A stretch of 64,000 bases of DNA, taken from the NCBI RefSeq assembly GCF_040026395.1, contig NZ_CP157278.1, positions 5,084,001 through 5,148,000 on the forward strand. Reading direction: 5' to 3'. The notes below the pieces were generated by a model. That model was given only the letters and a program-made list of their open reading frames with translations. It searched no databases and was not told the DNA's origin. Within the stretch, counting starts at the first letter, position 1, and every line of letters starts with the position of its first letter. The DNA comes from Pedobacter lusitanus (GTDB lineage: Bacteria > Bacteroidota > Bacteroidia > Sphingobacteriales > Sphingobacteriaceae). The translations under genes were made by a program, and so were the position numbers. Below, piece after piece: positions 44,587 to 52,377 of the stretch.

Positions 44587-45403
44587 TATCTTGCTATTGC
44601 CGGGTTGTAAGGAAATTACAAAAAGTATAGATGATACACTCAGACCCGGTGAGACTGTTGTTAAGCGTCATGCGCAAAAATATGGTTCTTCCACAACGAG
44701 TTCTGCAACCAGTACGACACGTGTAGAAAGCCGGCAGGTAATTGTGAATGGAGATACACTGAATACTAAAGAGATGGAGGATAAGTCCAAAATTTTCTTT
44801 GAAGACCTGGAAACATTGAAAAAAAATGGTGACAGCAAAAAGATTCAGAAAAGAGTAAATGAATTTTTAAAAAGTATAAACCTGTCACATCAGGCAGGTG
44901 TAAAGGCAACGGTAAAACCGGTTACAGAGAAAAATAAGGAAGGATTTATGAATACTGTTCAATTGGAAAAAGCAGAAATGAGACTCAGAGCATTACCTCA
45001 ATATGCGGGAAAAAATATCCAGATATATCAGTCTGTTCATTTTGATCAGGATGGTCGTATCAGGCTGACACTCCAACATCCGGAAAATCCAAACTACCTG
45101 GATGAATATGTTTATGCAAATGGCAAATGGTCAGCTCCTGAACCAGTTCAGGCTATTACCCGGAACATAACCCGCCGGTTAATGCCGCTGGATAAAATAA
45201 GCTTTCCCTGCGCCTTTAAGGTATTAAATCTATATAATGAAAAGGCGGCTCAGGTGGAAGGTGCGAAGCCAACAGCTTATGTTTATGTATCTATCTGGGA
45301 TGATCGCATGCGTTGGTTTCCAGGCACGATCAACGGTACACGTGAGCGCTATTCAATAGAATTCAATCCTGATGGCACTTTAAAAAGCTATGGGCAGGAG
45401 TGA
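44546..45403 (+). CDS. lipoprotein of unknown function (operon A)
   Basis: This 285-residue protein has a lipoprotein signal (LLLPGC, Cys21), a Ser/Thr-rich linker (about 49-60) and a soluble C-terminal domain with beta character (YVYVSIWDDRMRWFPGTING). It begins inside the end of the upstream membrane-protein gene in another frame, a sign of tight coupling. I do not recognise the family. Confidence 0.8.
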   Translation: MKALKIVVHLIAGSILLLPGCKEITKSIDDTLRPGETVVKRHAQKYGSSTTSSATSTTRVESRQVIVNGDTLNTKEMEDKSKIFFEDLETLKKNGDSKKIQKRVNEFLKSINLSHQAGVKATVKPVTEKNKEGFMNTVQLEKAEMRLRALPQYAGKNIQIYQSVHFDQDGRIRLTLQHPENPNYLDEYVYANGKWSAPEPVQAITRNITRRLMPLDKISFPCAFKVLNLYNEKAAQVEGAKPTAYVYVSIWDDRMRWFPGTINGTRERYSIEFNPDGTLKSYGQE

Positions 45404-45431
45404 GGGATAACCAAAATCTGAAATCAAAACT

Positions 45432-45752
45432 ATGGAAAACGAAACGGATAAAAACGATAAGCATTTTGCCAATGACCATGTCTATAGCGGCAATAGAAAA
45501 GAACCTTATATCAAAGCTATCAGTTACCTGCTTATTGGTGTATTTTTCATCACAGCAGGTATTATCAATTTTATTAAAATAAGAAACTGGGAACAGCTGA
45601 AAGGAGATTTTGAAATGAATCAGGCAACAGAGCTGATGTACAGTATAGGAGGAAAGTGGCTGATTCTGGGCTTTATGGCTGTGCTTGGTTTTTTTGTTTT
45701 ACGCAAAGGTTATCTGCAATGGAGAAGAATAAAAGCACAGGAAAAAATATAG
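45432..45752 (+). CDS. small two-helix membrane protein (operon A)
   Basis: This 106-residue protein has two membrane helices (about 31-48, LLIGVFFITAGIINFI, and 73-90, WLILGFMAVLGFFVL) with a charged N-terminus. It lies 28 bp after the preceding lipoprotein gene and 6 bp before the next. Function unknown. Confidence 0.75.
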   Translation: MENETDKNDKHFANDHVYSGNRKEPYIKAISYLLIGVFFITAGIINFIKIRNWEQLKGDFEMNQATELMYSIGGKWLILGFMAVLGFFVLRKGYLQWRRIKAQEKI

Positions 45753-45758
45753 GACAAT

Positions 45759-46247
45759 ATGGCGGCATATAATCTGAAAATAGAAAACGGGCAATTAAGC
45801 TTTCAGCCCAAACGCGATTACTTAGGGAAGATCTTGTTTTTCGGACTGATTGCAGCGGTAATATTTCTCGTCACACCGATGCTCAGTTTGTACTATCAGA
45901 CCAAATGGGGTGTGCTGACTATCGGAATAGTATCGGCCTTTACAGCGATATATGATTTTATATTCCACTTTAATGTCACTTATGTATTCGATCAGTCTGT
46001 TGGTTATGTTTTCCGGAAAATTCCTGGTCTGTATACTTATAAACTTATGTCTTTTGATGAGATGTACATCATACATACCCAGGAAGACGGTCTGCTGTAT
46101 TACGCACTTTCAACTAAACAAAACAAATTTGGTAAAAGCTATGCTATCAGTCAGCCTTTTGGCAGTAACCGTAAAAGTATAAAACGACGGGAATTATTTG
46201 AAACAGAGGTGCTATCTGTTCTGGAGAGTTTTACCCGGACCAGCTGA
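45759..46247 (+). CDS. two-helix membrane protein with PH-like domain (operon A)
   Basis: This 162-residue protein has a short N-terminal beta stretch, two membrane helices (about 25-47 and 51-70) and a soluble part (YVFDQSVGYVFRKIPGLYTYKLMSFDEMYIIHTQE) that again looks PH-like. It shares its plan with the protein at 42689. Function unknown. Confidence 0.75.
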   Translation: MAAYNLKIENGQLSFQPKRDYLGKILFFGLIAAVIFLVTPMLSLYYQTKWGVLTIGIVSAFTAIYDFIFHFNVTYVFDQSVGYVFRKIPGLYTYKLMSFDEMYIIHTQEDGLLYYALSTKQNKFGKSYAISQPFGSNRKSIKRRELFETEVLSVLESFTRTS

Positions 46248-46295
46248 ACTCCTTGTTATTCTACTAATTAAGATAATCTGATAAAGCCATATTAC

Positions 46296-46802
46296 ATGAA
46301 ACAAAGTGATCTGTTAGCGTTACTGGGACTTCCTGTAACTGATCCCGGACTGATCTTTTTCTTTAAAGAGCGTCATCTGATGCTGCCACAATCTGTTGCC
46401 CTGATGAAACCCAATAGCCAGACACCTGTCTCTATAAAAAACAGCGCAGCTGTTCAGGATAAAGAGTGGGGATTTGCGTATTATTTTCGCTCAGAATTAC
46501 AGAATGAGAATTTTCCGGTACGTCAGGAAGGATGTAATTATATACCTTACTTTAGTGAGATTATTTTTGACGGAAAACTGTACCAGAAACGGGAGAGAAA
46601 AGAGTCTGCTGATTTTTGGAATGTAAGCCCTTCACCTGATAGCAGCATCAAAAGTATTGAAGATCATTTTGGCCGGTTTGACAGGAGCAGGAAATATCCA
46701 AATCATCGCTATTCTTTTAGTGAACAGGTGGAGGTCATTGTGACATTGATCACAGAACAAAACAGGCTGAGTAATTATTTTGCAGCTATTAAGGAAGTTT
46801 AA
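46296..46802 (+). CDS. cytoplasmic protein of unknown function, last gene of operon A
   Basis: This 168-residue soluble protein begins with a small helical motif (SDLLALLGLPVTDPGLIFFFKE) seen in some immunity-like and helper proteins, followed by a beta-rich core (DKEWGFAYYFRSEL, YFSEIIFDGKLY). No catalytic motif is visible. It lies 48 bp after the previous gene and converges with operon B. Confidence 0.7.
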   Translation: MKQSDLLALLGLPVTDPGLIFFFKERHLMLPQSVALMKPNSQTPVSIKNSAAVQDKEWGFAYYFRSELQNENFPVRQEGCNYIPYFSEIIFDGKLYQKRERKESADFWNVSPSPDSSIKSIEDHFGRFDRSRKYPNHRYSFSEQVEVIVTLITEQNRLSNYFAAIKEV

Positions 46803-46817
46803 GATCCTTAATCAGAA

Positions 46818-46855
46818 CCGGAGTATTGATCTGCAATGGCTGAAGAATATTCCGG
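46818..46855. terminator. possible shared terminator between operons A and B
   Basis: CCGGAGTATT (46818-46827) and AATATTCCGG (46846-46855) form a 10-bp stem with one mismatch and an 18-nt loop between the two convergent operons. No strong T-run follows. Confidence 0.4.
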
Positions 46856-46872
46856 CCTGAATACGGCATTTA

Positions 46873-47913
46873 TTATTTTAATACGATATCCCACATTTCA
46901 GTACTGGCTGAACGGTCTGATAGCTGGACCACCTGTCCGTTTTTCCAGTATACCGGGAAATTGCCTTTATAACCTGCCACATACACATCGTTGCCGTTTA
47001 CTGCGATGGCATTGCCATGAGCACCTTCGGTAATACCATCGCTAAGCTGAACTGCATTTCCGTTTTTCCAGTATCTGGCAATATCTATGTTTTTAATTGT
47101 GCTCCTTTCCCAGCCTGATACGTAAACATTTTTTCCTGATATGGCAATTGAATTAGCTATAGCCGGTACCCTGCCATCAGTAAGTGATACTGCAAGACCA
47201 TTTTTCCAGTATTTGGCAACAGTGTTGTTCCCTTCTGTTTCGGACCCTGCCACATAAACATCATTATCCCGTACAGCAATAGCATTTGCAAAGGCTGATT
47301 TGCTGCCGTCAGTAAGGATCACAGCCTGACCGTTTTTCCAGTACTTGGCAACCATTCGTGTTCCATTGTATTCGCCGCCACACACATAAATATCATTACC
47401 GGCCATAACTATATTCCCGGTACGGTTGGTTTTGGTTCCGTCAGATAGATTCGTAGCTACACCATTTTTCCACACTTTAGCTACGTAAGCTGTACCATTG
47501 TGTTCAGATCCTGCTATATAAATATCAGATCCGTTTACAACAATTCCGGTTGCAGTAGCGTCATTGTTTCCTATACTAAGTTGAGTTACCACGCCATTTT
47601 TCCAGTATTCTGCTTTGTTTTTGCCATTACCTAAAGGTATTCCTTCCCAGCCTGCGGCATAGACATCGGGACCCTGGATTTTTATGGAATTAATATGTGC
47701 ACTCATTATCCCATCCGAAAGTGTTACAGGTACTCCGTTTTTCCAGTATATGGCTACATTGCTTCCCCGGCTTGTCTGATACCCGGCTACGTATATATCT
47801 GTTATCGGAATAGCGGGATCATTCTCATTGTCGCCTGGTTTGTTTTTGTCTTTTTTACAGGCGGCCAGATTGATGACCAGAAATAAGATTACAATTGACT
47901 TTAAGTTTTTCAT
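46873..47913 (-). CDS. seven-repeat beta-propeller lipoprotein (operon B)
   Basis: I chose the ATG at 47913 because it gives a lipoprotein signal directly (LFLVINLAAC, Cys19); an earlier in-frame ATG would overlap the upstream gene. The 346-residue product holds seven copies of a roughly 45-residue unit with the pattern DVYVAG ... AKYWKNG-x-AVxLTDG, matching a seven-bladed propeller at the cell surface. It is the last gene of operon B, 34 bp after the previous one. Partner unknown. Confidence 0.88.
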   Translation of the reverse strand: MKNLKSIVILFLVINLAACKKDKNKPGDNENDPAIPITDIYVAGYQTSRGSNVAIYWKNGVPVTLSDGIMSAHINSIKIQGPDVYAAGWEGIPLGNGKNKAEYWKNGVVTQLSIGNNDATATGIVVNGSDIYIAGSEHNGTAYVAKVWKNGVATNLSDGTKTNRTGNIVMAGNDIYVCGGEYNGTRMVAKYWKNGQAVILTDGSKSAFANAIAVRDNDVYVAGSETEGNNTVAKYWKNGLAVSLTDGRVPAIANSIAISGKNVYVSGWERSTIKNIDIARYWKNGNAVQLSDGITEGAHGNAIAVNGNDVYVAGYKGNFPVYWKNGQVVQLSDRSASTEMWDIVLK

Positions 47914-47947
47914 GGTTCGGTAGCTAAATGATAGGTTATTTAAGGTA

Positions 47948-48433
47948 TCAGTTACCGGTTGATTTGAAGATGCTTGTGCCATCTATGGAAAGTGTATTCA
48001 CATAGAAGCTGATTTGTACTGCGGAATTAACCTCTGAGCCATAAAAGCTTTCGGAAGAGCCAGCGGGTCTGCCACCTGTAAAGGCAATGTTCCTTGTTTT
48101 TTTACTCCCATCTGCTGACACCATTGTAATTACGCCAGTTGCATTCTTCATTTCCCCGGCGATCCATTTGAGTAAAAAGGGATCCATATCCTGACCCAGA
48201 TCCAAACTTATGCTACAGCTACCTTCACGGAGCTGCTTGCTTTCGTCTTGTGCCGGAAATGCGTTACTGACTATATAAGTTACATTGTTAAGGTGATAAG
48301 TATGACTGGTCTGTATTGCCGGATCGGTCAGCTTAAAGTTTATCTGTCGTTTCGATTCCTGTTGAGCCACAGCTGTAAACTGAGTACACAACAGGACTAA
48401 AAATAGCAATGGATAAAAATGACTGATTTTCAT
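47948..48433 (-). CDS. secreted protein of unknown function (operon B)
   Basis: This 161-residue protein has a signal peptide ending AVAQ (about 24). The rest is beta-rich (RQINFKLTDPAIQTSHTYHL, GVITMVSADGSKKTRNIAFTGG), like small periplasmic or type VI-secretion-style tube proteins, but no family is certain. It sits between the DUF4870 gene and the propeller lipoprotein. Confidence 0.78.
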   Translation of the reverse strand: MKISHFYPLLFLVLLCTQFTAVAQQESKRQINFKLTDPAIQTSHTYHLNNVTYIVSNAFPAQDESKQLREGSCSISLDLGQDMDPFLLKWIAGEMKNATGVITMVSADGSKKTRNIAFTGGRPAGSSESFYGSEVNSAVQISFYVNTLSIDGTSIFKSTGN

Positions 48434-48489
48434 AATTCTGATTATTAATAAAGGTTATTTATTCAGCTCCTGATTTATTTACAGGATCT

Positions 48490-48843
48490 TTAGTTGCTTT
48501 GCAAAGGATGTTTAGAAGAGAAATTGAATTTTCCTTCAAATATTTTTCCGATGAGCGGTACTGGTTTTTCTACTTCATTAGAGGCGGCGACAATACCGAA
48601 TAACAGAAGTACAAGAGGCAGTAATAAAATGAGGTATAAGATTGATCCTAGAGCTGGGATTATGACCAGAATAATACTACTTGTTATACTGAGTACAACG
48701 CTGATGATCATCAGACCTAAAGCCTGTCCCAGATGATAATTAACGAGCGTACTTTTTCTATCTGTTTTTTTAAATTCCAGATAGGCAACAATCCATCCGA
48801 TAAGTGTAATGTAGGCTATAATTGCCATAGTTCTGTTTTTCAT
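48490..48843 (-). CDS. DUF4870-type membrane protein heading operon B
   Basis: The ATG at 48843 (MKNRTMAIIAYITLIGW) aligns with the paralogue's MNSKTLSIVSYITLIGW, so I prefer it to the ATG three codons upstream. The 117-residue product has three hydrophobic segments, the YHLGQALGLMIISVV stretch and the VEKPVPLIGKIFEGKFNF tail. It is the paralogue of the first gene of operon A and is read from an equivalent promoter. Confidence 0.88.
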   Translation of the reverse strand: MKNRTMAIIAYITLIGWIVAYLEFKKTDRKSTLVNYHLGQALGLMIISVVLSITSSIILVIIPALGSILYLILLLPLVLLLFGIVAASNEVEKPVPLIGKIFEGKFNFSSKHPLQSN

Positions 48844-48874
48844 ATATTCCATATTTAATAATGATCTGCTTATA

Positions 48875-48966
48875 CAAAATTAGCCCCGTACTGATCATGA
48901 ACCAAGAAACACAGGACTACGCATTGACTACTGGTTTTAATGAAAACGTCTACATTGTAACTACGG
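48875..48966 (-). promoter_or_regulatory. operon B promoter with four GTAG boxes
   Basis: On the minus strand the boxes are CGTAGTTA (48966-48959), TGTAGACG (48955-48948), AGTAGTCA (48933-48926) and CGTAGTCC (48922-48915): spacings 11, 22, 11. Seven bp later comes CTTG, then 20 bp, then TAATTTTG (48882-48875), a good -7 element. Apart from one base in the centre, every distance equals that of the operon A promoter. Confidence 0.75.
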
Positions 48967-49035
48967 TAAATGTTTAAAATGTTTTAATTCAGTTATTTAG
49001 CTTAAATTCTTGTTTTTGGAACTATTTCTTTTTTC

Positions 49036-49043
49036 TATTTTTG
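49036..49043 (+). promoter_or_regulatory. likely leaderless promoter of regulator B
   Basis: TATTTTTG fits the TAnnTTTG -7 element and ends 4 nt before the ATG at 49048, so transcription should begin at or next to the start codon. The TTTTTGG at 49014-49020 is closer than the usual -33 position. Regulator A has the equivalent arrangement. Confidence 0.55.
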
Positions 49044-49047
49044 AAGC

Positions 49048-50910
49048 ATGCGGCTACCTCTGAAATCCTTATTGTCTACTTTATTTTTTGTGCTTATTTT
49101 TTGGAAAGGCGTAGAAGCGCAGAAAATATATATCGATTCGCTGAACGATTTTCTGCTACGTAAGGACCTCCCTGCTGAAGATAGGGTGAATGCGCTTTGC
49201 AAACTGGCAAAGGCTAATTTTGAAAAGGATCTTCCTCTTTCTTTCAAGCAGGCCCGTGAGGCTCTGTATTATGCTGCAAGATTGAAAGATGGGAGAGGTA
49301 AAGCCATGGCATTTGCTACGTTGATTCACCTTTATATCAGGCAAAAGGATCTGAAGCATGCTTATGAAAGCAGGGATAGTGCCATGTACTATATCACAAA
49401 GACGAAAGATCCGGTAACTACAGGTTTTGTATGGTTCAGAAGTGGCTGGCTGGATCTGGTAAATGATGAGAATGATAAAGCAATTGCTAAACTGCTCAAA
49501 GCTCTGGACTATTTTAAAGGGCAGCAGGTTTATGATTATGAAAGTACTGTATATCATTATCTGGCCAGTATTTACGGATATGGCAATGATCCGCAAAAGC
49601 AAAAGAAGTATGCAGATCTCTGTTATTCGGCTGCGCTCAGGAGTAAACAGGTAGATCCTCTTAATACAGCCTATTATACCAGTGGACAAAGTTATTTTGA
49701 TCGTTTTAAGCTGGATTCTATTCATCGCAGTTTGCTGGATTCTGCACTGATGACTAATAAGAAATCACTGGCTCTTTCCAAAAAGGAAGCCGGTCGTTTA
49801 CTGATACAAAGTAATACCGCCGCGGTGGCTTTAAATACAGCTAACAGTTATTTTCAATATTTTCCGGGTACTTACAGAGACAGTGCTGAAAAATATATTG
49901 ACATCGCTATTGATATTGCGACAAAGACCAACCTGCAGGAGGTTTTGTTAAACTGCTATGGTTTAAAAAGTGAATATGCTTTGCGCGACGGAAACTATGA
50001 TGAAGCGGAAAAAATATTATTAACAGGATTGAGTGCTGTAGCGGCTGACGTAGTCAAAATGCCGCTGACCAAAGCCAGAATATTTCTGGGTCTTTCTCAT
50101 ATTGCAGAGAAAAGAGGGGATAAAGCTGCTGCGCTGAATTATTTGAAACAGTATATGCAGTTTAATAAAGAAGCTTTTGATGAAGAAAAAATCAATAGTA
50201 TCCAACGGGTGGAAGCACAATATCAGGCTGAAAAAAAAGAACAGGAAATTACATTCCTGCATCAGGAAGCTGCTTTTACTAAAAAGATGAATCTTTTTTA
50301 TATTATGTTAGGCTTAACAGGAATAGCTGCTTTGCTTTTTCTGCTCAGGTCATATAATTATAAGCTGAAGGCATCTGTCAGAAAACAAAAACTTGTGGAT
50401 CAGGAAAAAGCGGCGGCGGAATTAAGGGCCCAGTTGAAAGAGGCCGAAGCTACACAGCTCCAGACGGAGCAGGTTTTGCTTAAAGAACGTCAGGAGCGTC
50501 TGCAGAAAGAATTACTTGCCGGGACTTTGCAGATTGAAGAAAAAAATGAATTGCTGCAGCTGCTGTCGGGAAAGGTAGATAGTGAAAGTCATCTGTCTGT
50601 TGACGAACAGATCAAAAAGATTGTCAATCAGCAGAAAAGAATGGATAAAGATTTTGAAGAACTTAAAACCGACTTTTTTGAGACCAATCCTGTTTTCTTT
50701 GAACGTCTGCAACAAAAGGCAAATCATACATTGACCCGCCTTGATTTAAAATATTGTTCTTATATCCTGATGGGGTTATCTAATAAGGAGGTTTCTTCCC
50801 GGTTGGGGATTGAACCAAAAAGTATCCGGATGGCACGTTACAGAATTAAGCAGAAATTCGGGTTGGACAAAGAGGAGAATCTGGACAATTTCATCAGGTC
50901 TCAGGAATAA
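49048..50910 (+). CDS. membrane-bound TPR / coiled-coil / HTH regulator (module B)
   Basis: This paralogue of regulator A also has 620 residues and the same plan: signal peptide (1-25, ending VEAQ), TPR-like region (about 30-395), membrane helix (about 412-430, MLGLTGIAALLFLLRSY), coiled coil (about 435-510) and HTH (about 552-605, with SRLGIEPKSIRMARYRIKQK). The recognition segment differs from A mainly by conservative changes, so both may bind the same GTAG boxes. It is divergent from operon B. Confidence 0.9.
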   Translation: MRLPLKSLLSTLFFVLIFWKGVEAQKIYIDSLNDFLLRKDLPAEDRVNALCKLAKANFEKDLPLSFKQAREALYYAARLKDGRGKAMAFATLIHLYIRQKDLKHAYESRDSAMYYITKTKDPVTTGFVWFRSGWLDLVNDENDKAIAKLLKALDYFKGQQVYDYESTVYHYLASIYGYGNDPQKQKKYADLCYSAALRSKQVDPLNTAYYTSGQSYFDRFKLDSIHRSLLDSALMTNKKSLALSKKEAGRLLIQSNTAAVALNTANSYFQYFPGTYRDSAEKYIDIAIDIATKTNLQEVLLNCYGLKSEYALRDGNYDEAEKILLTGLSAVAADVVKMPLTKARIFLGLSHIAEKRGDKAAALNYLKQYMQFNKEAFDEEKINSIQRVEAQYQAEKKEQEITFLHQEAAFTKKMNLFYIMLGLTGIAALLFLLRSYNYKLKASVRKQKLVDQEKAAAELRAQLKEAEATQLQTEQVLLKERQERLQKELLAGTLQIEEKNELLQLLSGKVDSESHLSVDEQIKKIVNQQKRMDKDFEELKTDFFETNPVFFERLQQKANHTLTRLDLKYCSYILMGLSNKEVSSRLGIEPKSIRMARYRIKQKFGLDKEENLDNFIRSQE

Positions 50911-50934
50911 GGTAAACAGGAAAGGGGATTGAGT

Positions 50935-51381
50935 TTATGGCTGTTTGGTCATCAGATAACTGGTTAGTTTTCTGATTAATCCGTTTTCCATTTCAAAGAT
51001 ATCACAGAAAACCAGGTTAAGGATAGTTCCGTCCTTCTTTTTTGCCCGGACTGTTCCTTCAGCGATAACTACGTTATTTTCTTCTATCATCCGGCTGACT
51101 CTGATGACAGGGCTGCCTGTAAAAGCTTCGTTTTCTATTTCTTTATCAAAGGCAGCCTTACCCTGATGAAGATATACGCCTGGTAATTCCCAGGTTACAT
51201 CTTCAGTTAAACAGGAGGTTATTTTAGCGTGATCGGTGGCATTAAAGCCTTCCATGTATTTGATCACGGTGTTTTTGTTCGTGCTCATGTGTTTTATCTG
51301 CTGAGATTTAACGGAATTGGTAAAGGAAATCAGAATCAGGCAGGGCAGTATTAAAGCCCTGCATAAAGAAGTTGTTTTCAT
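50935..51381 (-). CDS. SnoaL/NTF2-like protein with signal peptide
   Basis: This 148-residue protein has an N-terminal signal peptide (about 1-26) followed by an NTF2-like domain: NTVIKYMEGFNATDHAKITSC and DVTWELPGVYLHQGKAAFD. SnoaL-like proteins are small hydrolase, isomerase or ligand-binding folds. It starts 4 bp after the AHSA1 gene and is the last gene of the ArsR operon. The signal peptide is uncommon in the family; a later ATG (MSTNKN) would give a cytoplasmic form. Confidence 0.83.
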   Translation of the reverse strand: MKTTSLCRALILPCLILISFTNSVKSQQIKHMSTNKNTVIKYMEGFNATDHAKITSCLTEDVTWELPGVYLHQGKAAFDKEIENEAFTGSPVIRVSRMIEENNVVIAEGTVRAKKKDGTILNLVFCDIFEMENGLIRKLTSYLMTKQP

Positions 51382-51385
51382 AAAC

Positions 51386-51874
51386 TTAAGACTGATTAGA
51401 AAGTAACAACAGATTCAGACGGTCAAACATTTTAAACCAGCTTTGTAAAGCGCCTGTTTTTCTGGCTTCAGCTTCTGCAACGGTTTGGTGCAGGGTGACT
51501 TTGGTTTGTTTACCGATAGCATCAAAGGTAACTGTGGTCACTATAGCCTGTGGCCAGTCTTCCGGTTTTCCTGCTTCGGCAGCGTTAACGGTGTCTCCAT
51601 ATTCATTGGTAAGAATCATAGAGAAAACCAGTTTCTCCGGAAATGTTACTTCCTGATAAATTCCTTTGATCCAGCAATCTCCATGGATGGGATCATGAAT
51701 ACAGGAGTGGAACCCTCCACCTTCTTTTACCTCTATGGTTTTAAATTCTATGGTACATCCGTCCGGGGCATACCAATGGTTTAGCTGGTCGGGGTTTGTC
51801 CAGGCTCCAAATACTAATTCACGTGGAGCATCAAACAGATGCGTAATCAAGAGTTCTTCTTTATTATTTTTCAT
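51386..51874 (-). CDS. AHSA1/SRPBCC-domain protein
   Basis: This 162-residue protein has the START/SRPBCC helix-grip fold: LITHLFDAPRELVFGAWTNPDQLNHWYAPDG (about 9-39), VTFPEKLVFSMILTNEYGD and a long C-terminal helix (GALQSWFKMFDRLNLLL). These bind hydrophobic ligands and very often form two-gene operons with ArsR regulators, as here; it overlaps the ArsR gene by 11 bp. Confidence 0.93.
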   Translation of the reverse strand: MKNNKEELLITHLFDAPRELVFGAWTNPDQLNHWYAPDGCTIEFKTIEVKEGGGFHSCIHDPIHGDCWIKGIYQEVTFPEKLVFSMILTNEYGDTVNAAEAGKPEDWPQAIVTTVTFDAIGKQTKVTLHQTVAEAEARKTGALQSWFKMFDRLNLLLLSNQS

Positions 51875-52196
51875 CGCTTTTGGTTTTTACTTCCTCTAAA
51901 TATTTATCTAATTTTTCAAATCTTCTGACCCATAGTTTTCTGGATTGTTCTATCCATCCGGATACTTCATTGAGCTGATCCAGCTGTGCCTCACAAAATC
52001 TGTCTCTTCCGTTTTGTTTGATTGTAATCAGCCCGCAGTCGACAAGTATTTTCACATGAAGGGAAACTGCCTGTCTGGTCATGTCAAATTTTTCAGCAAT
52101 AGAATTTACATTATATGGCTGTGCAGCAATAAGATTGATAATTTCTCTGCGGGTTGGATCGGCTATTGCCTGGTATACGTCTCGTCTGGCTTTCAT
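51864..52196 (-). CDS. ArsR-family transcriptional repressor
   Basis: This 110-residue winged-helix repressor shows DVYQAIADPTRREIINLIA (about 5-23) and the helix-turn-helix SIAEKFDMTRQAVSLHVKIL (about 33-52). No metal-binding Cys pair is seen, so it belongs to the non-metal ArsR group linked to AHSA1 proteins. The start is the ATG at 52196; an upstream TTG (52205) would sit inside the operator. It probably represses its own operon. Confidence 0.92.
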   Translation of the reverse strand: MKARRDVYQAIADPTRREIINLIAAQPYNVNSIAEKFDMTRQAVSLHVKILVDCGLITIKQNGRDRFCEAQLDQLNEVSGWIEQSRKLWVRRFEKLDKYLEEVKTKSDEK

Positions 52197-52200
52197 GATA

Positions 52201-52248
52201 TGCAAGTAAGTGCTTGCAAATATAAGCGCAAGTATTTACTTGCGCAAA
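52201..52248 (-). promoter_or_regulatory. ArsR operon promoter with two operators
   Basis: On the minus strand TTTG (52248-52245), 20 bp, TATATTTG (52224-52217) is a textbook Bacteroidetes promoter. The spacer is almost exactly a perfect palindrome, GCGCAAGTATTTACTTGCGC (52226-52245). A second inverted repeat, TGCAAG-N6-CTTGCA (52201-52218), begins at the end of the -7 box and covers the start site. Both share the half-site ACTTGC. Repressor binding would block both polymerase contact and start site. Confidence 0.85.
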
Positions 52249-52307
52249 TAAAGTTGTAATTTTAAATGATTTTCTGTGTAGATTGTCAGATTTATCGGGA
52301 TGAAAAG

Positions 52308-52336
52308 AAGCCGAAGGGTTCGAACCCCTTCGGCTT
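52308..52336 (-). terminator. terminator of the serine hydrolase gene
   Basis: An 11-bp stem AAGCCGAAGGG / CCCTTCGGCTT with a 7-nt loop is followed by CTTTTC on the minus strand. It lies downstream of the serine hydrolase and upstream of the ArsR promoter. Confidence 0.8.
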
Positions 52337-52377
52337 TTATTATAATTTGGAGGAATAGTAATTTGTTTATCCGAAGA

